This document shows positions 44,759 to 54,605 of a DNA stretch of 64,000 nucleotides, piece after piece. The translations under genes were made by a program, and so were the position numbers. The DNA comes from Planctomycetota bacterium (lineage in GTDB: Bacteria; Planctomycetota; SZUA-567; H5-PLA8). The DNA is taken from assembly GCA_027493525.1 (NCBI GenBank), contig JAOSKN010000001.1:868001-932000 (forward strand). Reading direction: 5' to 3'. The notes under the pieces were generated by a model that worked only from the letters and a program-made list of their open reading frames with translations, ran no database searches and was not told where the DNA came from. Within the stretch, counting starts at the first letter, position 1, and each line of letters opens with the position of its first letter.

Positions 44759-47526
44759 TCAGCCCGCCATCCGCCGCGCCAGCTTCGCCACCTCGATCGC
44801 CGTCACCGGAATGAGCGCCAGGACGAGGATCGTCGCGAACTCCTCCTGGGACGGCGCCGCCACCTTGAAGTGCTCGCGCAAGAACGGGATCGCGAGCACC
44901 GCGACCTGCAGGCCGCCCGAGATCACCAGCGCGCCCAGCAGCGGAAGGTTCGTGAAGGGGCCGAGTTGCGGCATGGTGTCCTCGAAGCTGCGGCAGGCCA
45001 GCGCGAAGAAGAGCTGCGCGAAGGCCGCGATGCAGAAGGCGGCGGTGCGCGCGAGCTCGAGGTTCCCGTCGTCGCCGCGGTGGAACCACCAGAACCCGGC
45101 GAGCGTGACGGCGGCGATCAGCGCGCCGTGCCGCAGCATCCTGAAGCCGCGGTCCCACGTGATGACCGGCTCGTGCGGAGGACGCGGCGGGCGTTTCATC
45201 GCGCCGGCCTCCGGCGGTTCCATGCCCAGCGCCAGCGCCGGCAGCCCGTCGGTGACCAGGTTCATCCACAGGATCTGGATCGCCGCCAGCGGCGCCGGCC
45301 AGCCCAGCAGCGCCGCGCCGAACATCGTCAGCACTTCGCCCGTGTTGCACGACAGCAGGTAGTGGATGAACTTGCGGATGTCGTCGAAGATCCCGCGCCC
45401 CTCCTCCACGGCGTTGACGATGGAAGCGAAGTTGTCGTCGGTCAGGACCATGTCCGAGGCTTCCTTCGTCACGTCGGTCCCGGTCCGCCCCATCGCGATC
45501 CCGATATCCGCGCGCCGCACGGCCGGCGCGTCGTTGACGCCGTCCCCCGTCATCGCCACGACCTCGCCGCGCGACTTGAGCGCCCCGACCACGCGCAGCT
45601 TGTGCTCCGCCGTCACCCGCGCGAAGACGGAGGCCTCCGCGCAGCGCGCCGCCAGCGCCGCCTCGTCGAGCCCGTCCAGGTCCTGCCCGGTCAGCGCCGC
45701 GCCGCCCGCCCCGGCAATGCCCAGTTCCCGCGCGATCGCCAGCGCCGTCGCGGGATGGTCTCCCGTGATCATGACCGGCCGGATCCCGGCCTCCTGGCAG
45801 CGCCGCACCGCCTCCTTCGCCTCTTCGCGCGGCGGATCGATCATCCCGGCCAGCCCGGCGAAGGTCAGGTCCTCTTCGGGAAACCCGTCCGCGCCGCGCG
45901 CCGGGTCGTCTTGGTACGCGAAGGCCAGCACGCGCAGCGCGCGGTCGGCCATCCGCGCGTTCCACGCCCGCAGCTTCGCCAGGTCGGCCTCCTCCAGCGC
46001 GCGCTCCCTTCCGCCCTCGCGAATCCGCGCGCAGCGCGCCAGCAGCATCTCGGGCGCGCCTTTCACCAGCAGCACGGTCGAGCCGTCCGCGCGCGCCAGC
46101 GCCACCGACATCAGCTTGCGGTCCGAGTCGAACGGCCGTTCGTCCACGATCCGCCCCGGAAGCTCCCGCGAATCCACCCCGCCTTTCCGCGCCGCCACGA
46201 CCAGCGCGCCTTCCGTCGGGTCGCCGATCACCGTCCAGCCGCGCCCTTCCTCATGGACCGCCTCGGCGTGGTTGCAGTACGCCGCGATCTCCAGCAGCCG
46301 CTTCAGGTCGGGATCGGCGGCGGCCCGGACCGGCGTGCACGCCGGATGCGCATCCAGTTCGTCTCCCGTACGCAGTTCCGGCGCACCGTCCGCCTCCACC
46401 GTGCCGTCGCGATAGAGCAGCCCCTCCGGGGCGTAGCCGGCGCCGCTGGCCTGGTACCACGCTCCGCCGGCGACGAGCGCCTTCACGGTCATCTCGTTCC
46501 GCGTCAGCGTGCCGGTCTTGTCGGAGCAGATCGTCGTCACCGCGCCCAGCGTCTCGACGCTCGGCAGCCGCCGGATCAGCGCGTTGCGCTTCGCCATGCG
46601 CTGGAGCCCCAGCGCCAGCGACATCGTCACCACCGCCGGCAGCCCCTCCGGGACCGCGGCCACCGCGAGGCTCACCGAGAGCAGGAAGACCTCCAGCACC
46701 TCTCCGCCGCGCAACAGTTGCAGCACGAAGATCAGCGCCACGATGGCCAGGCACGCGCCGACGAGCATCCGCCCCAATTCGGCCAGCCGCCGCTGCAACG
46801 GCGTGGGCTCGGCCTCTTCGTGCGCCAGCAGCTTCGCGATGCCCCCAGTTCGGTTCGCATCCCCGTGGCCACGACCACGGCGCGCGCCATTCCGGCGGCC
46901 GCCATAGTCCCCAGGTAGACCATGTTCGCGCGGTCGCCCAGCGCGGTGTCGGCGTCGAGTTCGTCGGACGGGCGCTTGTCCACCGGCGCCGACTCGCCCG
47001 TCAGCGCGGCCTCCTGCGCGCGCAGCCCGAAGGCTTCGAGCAGCCGCGCGTCGGCGGGCACGTGGTCGCCGGCCTCCAGCTCGATCGCGTCGCCGGGGAC
47101 CAGGTCCGCCGCCGGCAGCGCCTGGAGCTTCCCGCCGCGCCGCACCTTCGCCATGGGCGTGGCGAGTTCCTTCAGCGCCGCCAGCGCCCGCTCGGCCCGC
47201 GCCTCCTGCAGGAAGCCCAGCACGCCGTTCAGCAGCACGATCGCCAGGATCGCCAAGCTGTCGGCCCACTCGCCCAGCGCGCCGGCGAGCACCGCCGCGA
47301 CGATCAGAATCCAGATCACGAGATCCTTGAATTGCCCGAGGAACTTCTTCCAGAGCGGCTCCGGCGGGACTTCGGCGAGCCGGTTCGGGCCGTGCGCGGC
47401 GCGCGCCGCGACGGCCTGCTCCTCCGTGAGCCCCGCCTGCGCGTCGCTGCCCAGCGCGGCCAGCACGGCGCTCAGCGGACCCGCGTGCGCGGCGTCAACC
47501 TGGCGGTCGGAAGGTGGAGAGCTCAC
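44759..47526 (-). CDS. Calcium-transporting P-type ATPase (frameshifted)
   Basis: About 920 residues, P2 type. The cation-ATPase N-terminus, the TGES actuator loop, the phosphorylation site D-K-T-G-T-L-T with preceding P-E-G-L-P motif, K-G-A-P-E, and M-T-G-D-G-V-N-D-A-P hinge are all present, with about ten membrane helices. The frame breaks at the C run 46842-46846 (G on the coding strand), where one extra G restores T-E-L-G-G-I-A-K-L-L. The P-E-G-L-P and the helix-6 N-x-x-T-D fit a calcium pump. It precedes a Na/Ca exchanger gene on the chromosome (same strand, 12-base gap), so both export calcium. Confidence 0.88.
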
Positions 47527-47538
47527 GGTGGGAGTCTT

Positions 47539-48573
47539 CTACTTCAGGATGTACAGCAGGTACAGCGCGGCCACCGTCAGCACGATCACCGCGCCCGAGT
47601 CCGGCTCGATCAGATGCACGCGCTTCTTCGCCCGGTACACCAGGCCCATCACCACCAGCGCCGTCACCGTGATCGTGAAGAGGCACGTCAGCGCGTGCGT
47701 GGGCGTGGCCGCGGACATGATCGAGCCCGAATAGGCCATGTCCACCGGCAGCAGCAGGATCATGTTGAAGGTGTTGCTCCCGAAAATATTGCCCATCGCG
47801 AGGTCCACCGAGCCCATCCTTAGCGCCGCGGCGGTGCTCGCCAGCTCCGGCAGCGAGGTGGAGAGCGCGATCAGCGTCGTCCCGACGAAGGTCTCCCCCA
47901 GTCCGGTCAGCTCCGCCAGCGCGTCGGCCGAACTCGCCACGTAGGAACCCGTGAAGAGGATGACCGCCGCGCAGCCCGAGAAGGCCAGCAGCGCCAGCGC
48001 GAGCTTGCGGCCCCGGTGCGGGATCGCCTCCGGCGCAGCCGCCTCCGGCGCCGAGGCCGCCACCGCGGCGATCTCCTTCTGTTCCTGCCAGCTCATCCGC
48101 ACCCCGCCCAGGTACAGGAGCAGGATCGCCCATGTCCCGTAGTCGGCGTCCAGCAGGTGCGGGTACTCGTCGTGGCCCACATTCAGGAGCCGCGGCAGGA
48201 TCAGCGCCGTCCCGGCCATCGCCGTCAGCATGATGCTCAGCGTCGCCGTCAGCGTGTGCACCTCGCCGTCGCGCGTGAAGAGGTTCGCGCGCCGCACGAT
48301 CAGCCCCAGCACCGCGAGGATCAGGATGTTGAAGAGGCTGCTCCCGATGATCCCGCCCAGCGCCAAATCCGGCGCGCCCTGCCGCGCCGCCGCCACGTCC
48401 ACCGTCAGCTCCGGCAGCGACGTCGCCCCGGCCAGCAGGATGCTCCCCACCAGCAGCCGACCCAGCCCGGTCAGGTCGCTGATCCGGTCCGCGCAGCGCG
48501 CCAGCACCACCCCGCAGGCCACCACCAGCCCCGAGGACCAGGCAAACATGACGAGCGCTTCGGTGAGGTTCAA
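47539..48573 (-). CDS. Sodium/calcium exchanger family protein
   Basis: 344 residues from a TTG at 48573, preceded by AAAGGA; an ATG 24 bases further in is the alternative. Ten hydrophobic segments and the two inverted alpha repeats are clear: G-A-T-S-L-P-E-L...G-S-S-L-F-N-I in the first half and A-L-S-T-S-L-P-E-L...G-S-N-T-F-N-M in the second, with the calcium-binding acidic residues. It exchanges calcium for sodium or protons at the inner membrane. It is first in a two-gene unit with the calcium ATPase. Confidence 0.9.
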   Translation of the reverse strand: MNLTEALVMFAWSSGLVVACGVVLARCADRISDLTGLGRLLVGSILLAGATSLPELTVDVAAARQGAPDLALGGIIGSSLFNILILAVLGLIVRRANLFTRDGEVHTLTATLSIMLTAMAGTALILPRLLNVGHDEYPHLLDADYGTWAILLLYLGGVRMSWQEQKEIAAVAASAPEAAAPEAIPHRGRKLALALLAFSGCAAVILFTGSYVASSADALAELTGLGETFVGTTLIALSTSLPELASTAAALRMGSVDLAMGNIFGSNTFNMILLLPVDMAYSGSIMSAATPTHALTCLFTITVTALVVMGLVYRAKKRVHLIEPDSGAVIVLTVAALYLLYILK

Positions 48574-48585
48574 CGCATTCCTTTC

Positions 48586-48606
48586 CCCCTCTCCATGGAA
48601 GAGGGG
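48586..48606. repeat. Hairpin CCCCTCT-CCATGGA-AGAGGGG
   Basis: A perfect 7-bp stem with a 7-base, itself palindromic, loop between the divergent exchanger and VIT1-type genes. A related CCTCTC...GAGAGG hairpin lies at 54.5 kb. No T run follows, so it is unlikely to be a terminator. Confidence 0.6.
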
Positions 48607-48737
48607 CCGAAGTGGCGGCGTTCGGCCTGCGGCACATGCAGTTTCCACGCGCCGCGCCGCGATTCCAGTCCCGCCAACCTCGATTGCCCTTTGTTCCCGA
48701 ACCCTTAGTTTCTCTTTTGCGCTTTCGGAGGCCCCCC

Positions 48738-49508
48738 ATGCCCGAATCCGGACGTCCCAGCGATTCCGCCCGCCTGCTCGCCGCCCAGCATACTCCCGAA
48801 CAGATCCGCCGCCGCCTGCGCGGAAAGGGCGGCCCCGGCTACCTGCGCGACCTCATTTACGGCGCCATCGACGGCGCCGTCACCACCTTCGCCGTAGTGG
48901 CCGGCGTGGCCGGCGCGGAACTCGCCGGCGGCATCGTCATCGTCCTGGGCCTCGCCAACCTCTTCGCCGACGGCTTCAGCATGGCCGTGAGCAACTTCCT
49001 CGGCACGCGCGCCGACGAACAGTTCCGCGAGCAGGCCCGCCGCAACGAAGAACGCCACATCCGGCTCGTTCCCGACGGCGAACGCGAGGAGATCCGCCAG
49101 ATCTTCCGCGAGAAGGGCTTCGAGGGCGAGACTCTCGAACGCATCGTCGGGGTCATCACCAGCGAGGAGCGCCGCTGGGTCGATACCATGATCCAGGAAG
49201 AGCACGGCCTCCCGCTGCGCGGGCCTTCGCCCTGGCGCGCGGCCTTCGCTACCTTTGCCGCGTTCCTGGCGATCGGCGCCGTGCCGCTTGCGCCCTACCT
49301 TTTCCAGATCCTGGGCTTCCCGGTCGCGCAGCCTCTCCTCTACAGCGCCATGCTCACCGGGGTGGCCTTTTTCGGCGTCGGCGCGCTTAAGTCGCGGATC
49401 ATCGAGGAACACTGGCTGCACGCGGGCATCACGACGCTGCTCATGGGCGGCGGCGCGGCGGGGGTCGCCTATCTTGTCGGCTGGTTCCTGAAAGGCGTCG
49501 GAAGCTAG
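48738..49508 (+). CDS. VIT1/CCC1-type iron/manganese transporter family protein
   Basis: 256 residues from the ATG at 48738 with GGAGG upstream. Family marks: D-L-I-Y-G-A-I-D-G-A-V-T-T-F at the start of helix 1, then L-A-N-L-F-A-D-G-F-S-M-A-V-S-N-F-L-G, a cytoplasmic acidic helical region with R-R-N-E-E-R-H (metal-binding domain), and three C-terminal helices. The family moves Fe(II) or Mn(II), in bacteria probably outwards. Its stop codon TAG lies inside the terminal repeat of a MITE-like element. Confidence 0.9.
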   Translation: MPESGRPSDSARLLAAQHTPEQIRRRLRGKGGPGYLRDLIYGAIDGAVTTFAVVAGVAGAELAGGIVIVLGLANLFADGFSMAVSNFLGTRADEQFREQARRNEERHIRLVPDGEREEIRQIFREKGFEGETLERIVGVITSEERRWVDTMIQEEHGLPLRGPSPWRAAFATFAAFLAIGAVPLAPYLFQILGFPVAQPLLYSAMLTGVAFFGVGALKSRIIEEHWLHAGITTLLMGGGAAGVAYLVGWFLKGVGS

Positions 49509-49673
49509 TGTCCTGTAAGAGAAATTCGTTGATGCGGTTTGGGAGGGATTTTGACCGTGATCGAGGCGCGCGAAGAGTCATCGTATCAAGAGGATACGCT
49601 GATCGGAGCGCAACGAAGAGCACGGCCAAAAGCACCCCAAAACGCGAAATGGATTTCTCTTACAGGACACTAG
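49505..49673. mobile_element. MITE-like palindromic element 1
   Basis: 169 bases with perfect 21-bp terminal inverted repeats (49505-49525 and 49653-49673, beginning CTAGTGTCCTGTAAGAG). It encodes nothing and has an internal CGTATC-AAGAG-GATACG hairpin. Both ends are CTAG, the target of IS630/Tc1-type elements, which duplicate TA. It shares a G-C-G-C-A-A-C-G-A-A-G core with element 2. Confidence 0.8.
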
Positions 49674-49837
49674 CAGCCCGTTGAAAAAGGGGGTGCGGTC
49701 AGTAAACGAGCGATTTTTGTACAGACCGAGGTGCGACCGAGGAGCATATCCAGAGGCGCTCTGTGACGAGGGCGCAACGAAGGGCTGGGCAAAAAGCGCC
49801 GTCTAATGGCCCGCTCCCCTTTTCAACGGGCTGCTAG
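49670..49837. mobile_element. MITE-like palindromic element 2
   Basis: 168 bases with 17-bp perfect terminal inverted repeats TAGCAGCCCGTTGAAAA (49671-49687 and 49820-49836), extended by GGGG/CCCC across one extra base. It abuts element 1, sharing CTAG, and ends at another CTAG. The core GCGCAACGAAGGGCTGGGC aligns with element 1, though the ends differ. Confidence 0.8.
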
Positions 49838-50168
49838 GGCAGTAACTCGTGCATTGACAAGCGGTTCGAGATGCGACTTTTACGTGCTTTTTAATTGCTT
49901 CGGGTACGTCCTATGTTCTAGACCATTCTTGCGCCCATGCCCCGAAGCCGGTCCCGCGGCGCCCGATCCTGCAGGGAGACCGCCAAGCCCGATTCGGCAA
50001 GAATGCTCAAAAGAAAGCCGCCGTCTCTGCGCTAAGTATAGGGAGGCCAGCATCGTGAACCGGAGGCGCGGAGAACTGCGTTCGACTTGAACTTACAGGC
50101 CCGCGCTGCGTAAAAACCCTGGACGGCCCGCCGGACCAGGAGCCCAGAAACCTGCCCAGGAGCACGCC
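49838..50168. other. Leader region of the MoxR operon
   Basis: 331 bases with no coding region I trust. TTGACA (49854-49859) with CTTTTA 17 bases later (49877-49882) is a weak sigma-70-like promoter on the plus strand. CATTCTTGC (49924-49932) and GCAAGAATG (49997-50005) form a 9-bp inverted repeat around a 64-base loop, a possible structured leader of the long operon. Confidence 0.4.
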
Positions 50169-51182
<1,014 letters not shown>

Positions 51183-51229
51183 GCTTCTGGCCGGAAAGCC
51201 TGGATGGTGGATGCCTGTGCGCGATGGAA

Positions 51230-51290
51230 GGATGAAGTATGAAGTATGAAGTATGAAGCCTCGCCTTTCATACTTCATCTTTCATATTTC
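51230..51290. repeat. Heptamer inverted repeat between MoxR and DUF58 genes
   Basis: GGATGAA then GTATGAA x3 (51230-51257), followed by TTCATAC-TTCATCT-TTCATAT (51267-51287), complementary with two changes. It sits inside an operon, not at its end. Confidence 0.85.
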
Positions 51291-51319
51291 CTCCTTCCCC
51301 TTGCTGGGAGATTGAATTC

Positions 51320-52264
51320 TTGACGACCTCGCCGCGCCCGACGAACCCGCGCTACCGCTTCCTGGAGCCCGCCGCGCTCCAGGAACTGAAGAACCTCCGC
51401 TTCATCGCCAAGCGCATCGTCGAGGGCTCCTTCGCCGGCCGGCACCGCAGCAACATCCGCGGCTCGTCCGTCGAGTTCGCCGACTACCGCGAATACTCCC
51501 CCGGCGACGACCTGCGCCGCCTCGACTGGAAGGTCTACCTGCGCACGCGCCGCCCCTACATCCGCACCTTCGACGAGGAGACCAACCTCACCGTCCTGCT
51601 GGCCGTGGACACCTCGCGCTCGATGGACTTCGGCGGGCGGGAGTCCCGCGGCGCGCGCGGCGCGGCGCTCACCAAGCTCAATTACGCGCGCTACCTCGCC
51701 GCGGCCCTGGCTTATCTTGTCGTGCAGAGCCGCGACCAGGCCGGACTCGCCCTCGTCGCCAACGACCTCGCCGGCTGGCATGCCCCAGGTTCCACGCACC
51801 GCCACCTCGACGGCCTCCTGAACCTGCTCGAGCGCGCCGAGGTCGGCAAGTCCACGCGCCTCGGCGCGGGCCTGGAGTCCCTCTTCACGCTCGTGCGCCG
51901 CCGCGGCATCCTGATCCTGGTCAGCGATTTCCTCGACGAAAACCTCGACGACCTCTTCCGCATGGTTCGCCTCTACCGGCACCGCCGCTTCGAGGTGATC
52001 CTCTTCCACGTGATCCACCCGGAAGAGCAGGCGCTCCCCTACGGCCGCAACTTCCGCTTCGTGGACAGCGAGGGCGGCGGCGAACTGGAGGTCGATCCGC
52101 GCGACGTCGAGCAGGGCTACGCGGCGGCCTTCGAGGCCCACCGCCTGCGCGTCCGCAACCTCGCCCTCGGCTGCGGCTGCGAGTACGAGCCCGTCGAGAC
52201 CGGTGTCACCTACCCCGACGCCATCCGCGCCTACTTGCGCGTGCGGGAGGCCTTCGCGCGATGA
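51320..52264 (+). CDS. DUF58 protein (VWA-like)
   Basis: 314 residues from a TTG start with GGGAG upstream. It has the DUF58 core G-S-S-V-E-F-A-D-Y-R-E-Y-S-P-G-D-D-L-R-R-L-D-W and the VWA metal-site strand V-D-T-S-R-S-M-D. Proteins of this kind are the usual partners of MoxR. Its stop overlaps the next start by 4 bases, so it is translationally coupled to the BatA-like gene. Confidence 0.93.
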   Translation: MTTSPRPTNPRYRFLEPAALQELKNLRFIAKRIVEGSFAGRHRSNIRGSSVEFADYREYSPGDDLRRLDWKVYLRTRRPYIRTFDEETNLTVLLAVDTSRSMDFGGRESRGARGAALTKLNYARYLAAALAYLVVQSRDQAGLALVANDLAGWHAPGSTHRHLDGLLNLLERAEVGKSTRLGAGLESLFTLVRRRGILILVSDFLDENLDDLFRMVRLYRHRRFEVILFHVIHPEEQALPYGRNFRFVDSEGGGELEVDPRDVEQGYAAAFEAHRLRVRNLALGCGCEYEPVETGVTYPDAIRAYLRVREAFAR

Positions 52265-54480
52265 GCCCGCTCCACCTCTGGGCGCTCTTCGGCGCCGCCG
52301 CCGGGGCCGCCCTGCCGGTCCTGATCCACGTGCTCACCCGGCCGCGCGGCGAGCGCCGCCTGCTGCCCACCTTCCGCTTCCTCGTCGAGACCGCGCAGCA
52401 CACCGCGCGCCGCAACCGGCTGCGCAATTTCCTCGTGCTCCTGGCCCGCGCCCTGGCCCTGCTCCTGCTCGGCCTGGGCTTCGCGCGCTTCATGCAGCGC
52501 GCCCCCGAAGCCGCGCGCGAGCCGGGCGAGCGCAAGGGGCGCAAGGTCGTGATCCTCGACTGCTCGCTCAGCATGAAGGCCACCGAAGGCGGCGTCGCGC
52601 TCTTCGACCGCGCCCGCGCCGCCGCGCAGAAAGTTTTCGACGAGCCCGGCACGGCCGAGGGCGAACTGGTCCTGGCCGCCGAGAATGCCCGCGCCGTCTT
52701 CGGCAAGACCTCCCCCAACCTCGTCGCGCTGAAGGACGAGATCGCCAAGGCCCTTGCGCGCCCCGAACGCCTCCGCGCCGCCGCCGCCCTGGAGGCCGCC
52801 GCGCGCTCCCTCGCGGGACTCGGCGAGGCCGAGCTGGCGGCCTGCGAGGTCGTCGTCGTCAGCGACCTCCAGCGCGGCAACTGGGCCAAGGCCAGCTTCG
52901 CTCCGCTGCCCAAGGGCGTCCCCGTGCGAATCCTCTCCGTCGGCCGCGACGGCCTGCCCAACCTCTGCCTCGCCAAGGCCGGCATCAGCGGGCTCCCGGA
53001 AGCCGGCGCGCGCTTCTTCGCCGTCGCCGACGTGGTCAACTACGGGCGCGAGAGCGCCGAAGTCCGCGTCGAGCTGGCCTTCGACGAGCGCGCCTGGTCC
53101 AGCACGCTCCAGGTCCCCGCCGGCGAAGTGAAGAGCCTCAGCTTCGAACTCGCCGACGTCCCCGCCGGCTGGCGCGCCGGCCGCTTCCGCCTCGTGCCGG
53201 CCGTCCCCGCCGCCGACGCCCTGCCCGACGACGACGTCTACCCCCTCTGCGTGCGCGTACAGCCCGCCCGCGAGATCGCGCTGGTGACGCTCGAACGCCC
53301 CGGCGAGGTCGGCGGGCCGGCGTACTTCCTCCAGCGCGCCCTCGAGTCCAGCCCCGAAGCCACCGTCGGCGTCGCGCGCTACCTGCCGGGGCAGCTCGAA
53401 GGCGAACTCGACGAGGCCCTTTGGAACGCCGAACTCGTCGCCGTCGTCAACGCGGGACTCTTTTCCGAGGCGCAGGCCGCCGCCCTCGGCCGGCTCCTCG
53501 TTGCCGGCATCCCCGTCCTCTTCGCGCCCCAGGGCGCCGTCGACGCCGACAACGTCAAGATCCTCGAAGCGCAGCTCGGCGCGGCCCTGCGCCTGCCCGT
53601 CGAGTTCCAGCCTTACCGCGGCGCGGGGCGCGCCTCCGCCCTCGGTTCGGTCTTCGCCGAACGTGCCGGCCACGACGACCGCGGCGCGCGCTTCCTGGTC
53701 TTTGCCGACCCCGAGCGCCGGCCCTTCCGCGTCTTCGGCGACGCCGTGACCCGCTTCACCGCCACCCTCAAGCTCGGCGGCGGGCTCGCCAGCCGCCCGC
53801 GAGACGGCGCCGGCCTGGAGCTGGATGCCGTCCGCGCGCGCTACAACGACGAAAGCGCCGCGCTGATCGTCACCCAGGTCGCCGCGGGGCGCTTCGGCCT
53901 CCTCAACATGGCCCTCGGCGGCGACGAACGCCGCTTCGCCGCGCATCCCATCTTCGTCCCGCTGATCCAGGAACTCTGCGCCGAACTCCTCGACTCCGAC
54001 AGCCAGCACAATAAGGAGGCCGGGCGCTGCGGGCAGACCGTCCATGTCCCCGTCGGGCGCTGGACCCGCGGCCGGGCCCGCGGCGCGCAGGACACCCAGG
54101 CCTGGACCCTCCGGGGCCCCGACGGGCAGCCCGTGCCGCTCACCGGCGGAGACTTCCCGAGCCTGAAGGACGACGCCGCCGGCGCCGCGCTCTTCTGGGC
54201 CTCCGCCGGCCGGCCCGGGCCGTACGCCCTGGACCTCGACGGCGAACCCGCCGTCCGCTTCACTCTCGTCCCGCCCTTCGACGAGGAAGGCGACCTGAGC
54301 GTCCTCGGCAAGGACGTCCTCGAACAGCGCCTCGCCCAGGACCGCACCGTCTCCGTCGTGGAAGCCGAAATCGAAGAGGATTCGAGTCGCCAGGACCGCG
54401 AGCACAGCGACGCATTCTTCCTCGCCGCACTCGGCTGTCTGTTCCTGGAGCTGCTGTTCCTGAAAGCGTTCCGTACCTGA
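52261..54480 (+). CDS. BatA/VWA-like membrane protein 1
   Basis: 739 residues. The N-terminal 80 residues are the BatA domain: L-H-L-W-A-L-F-G-A, a short helix, R-P-R-G-E-R-R-L-L-P-T-F-R-F, then a second helix. A VWA-like domain follows (about 95-240) with a reduced metal site, D-C-S-L-S-M-K. The rest (about 240-700) is periplasmic and includes a region like a glutamine-amidotransferase fold, ending in a last membrane helix (about 718-735). It is a typical member of MoxR operons; its exact role (envelope assembly or stress) is not known. Confidence 0.85.
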   Translation: MSPLHLWALFGAAAGAALPVLIHVLTRPRGERRLLPTFRFLVETAQHTARRNRLRNFLVLLARALALLLLGLGFARFMQRAPEAAREPGERKGRKVVILDCSLSMKATEGGVALFDRARAAAQKVFDEPGTAEGELVLAAENARAVFGKTSPNLVALKDEIAKALARPERLRAAAALEAAARSLAGLGEAELAACEVVVVSDLQRGNWAKASFAPLPKGVPVRILSVGRDGLPNLCLAKAGISGLPEAGARFFAVADVVNYGRESAEVRVELAFDERAWSSTLQVPAGEVKSLSFELADVPAGWRAGRFRLVPAVPAADALPDDDVYPLCVRVQPAREIALVTLERPGEVGGPAYFLQRALESSPEATVGVARYLPGQLEGELDEALWNAELVAVVNAGLFSEAQAAALGRLLVAGIPVLFAPQGAVDADNVKILEAQLGAALRLPVEFQPYRGAGRASALGSVFAERAGHDDRGARFLVFADPERRPFRVFGDAVTRFTATLKLGGGLASRPRDGAGLELDAVRARYNDESAALIVTQVAAGRFGLLNMALGGDERRFAAHPIFVPLIQELCAELLDSDSQHNKEAGRCGQTVHVPVGRWTRGRARGAQDTQAWTLRGPDGQPVPLTGGDFPSLKDDAAGAALFWASAGRPGPYALDLDGEPAVRFTLVPPFDEEGDLSVLGKDVLEQRLAQDRTVSVVEAEIEEDSSRQDREHSDAFFLAALGCLFLELLFLKAFRT

Positions 54481-54481
54481 G

Positions 54482-54503
54482 CCCCCTCTCCCTCAGGGAG
54501 AGG
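54482..54503. repeat. CCTCTCCCT/AGGGAGAGG hairpin
   Basis: The palindrome CCTCTCCCT (54485-54493), one base, AGGGAGAGG (54495-54503) directly follows a stop codon within the operon. It is like intergenic repeats common in many GC-rich bacteria. After it comes a T-rich stretch containing TTTGCCGTTTGAG, also found at 44.7 kb. No clear terminator T run. Confidence 0.6.
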
Positions 54504-54605
54504 AGCCGGGGGAAGGGAGCTTGGCTGTTGAATTCGGGATCCGTTTTTGCCGTTTGAGGCTTGTTTGGTTTTTAGTTCTTGGGCCCTTGGAATCTTTGTG
54601 CTGCC

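Noticed and set aside
48586..48606. Terminator
   Set aside because: The stem is followed by no T run on either strand and lies between divergent gene starts.
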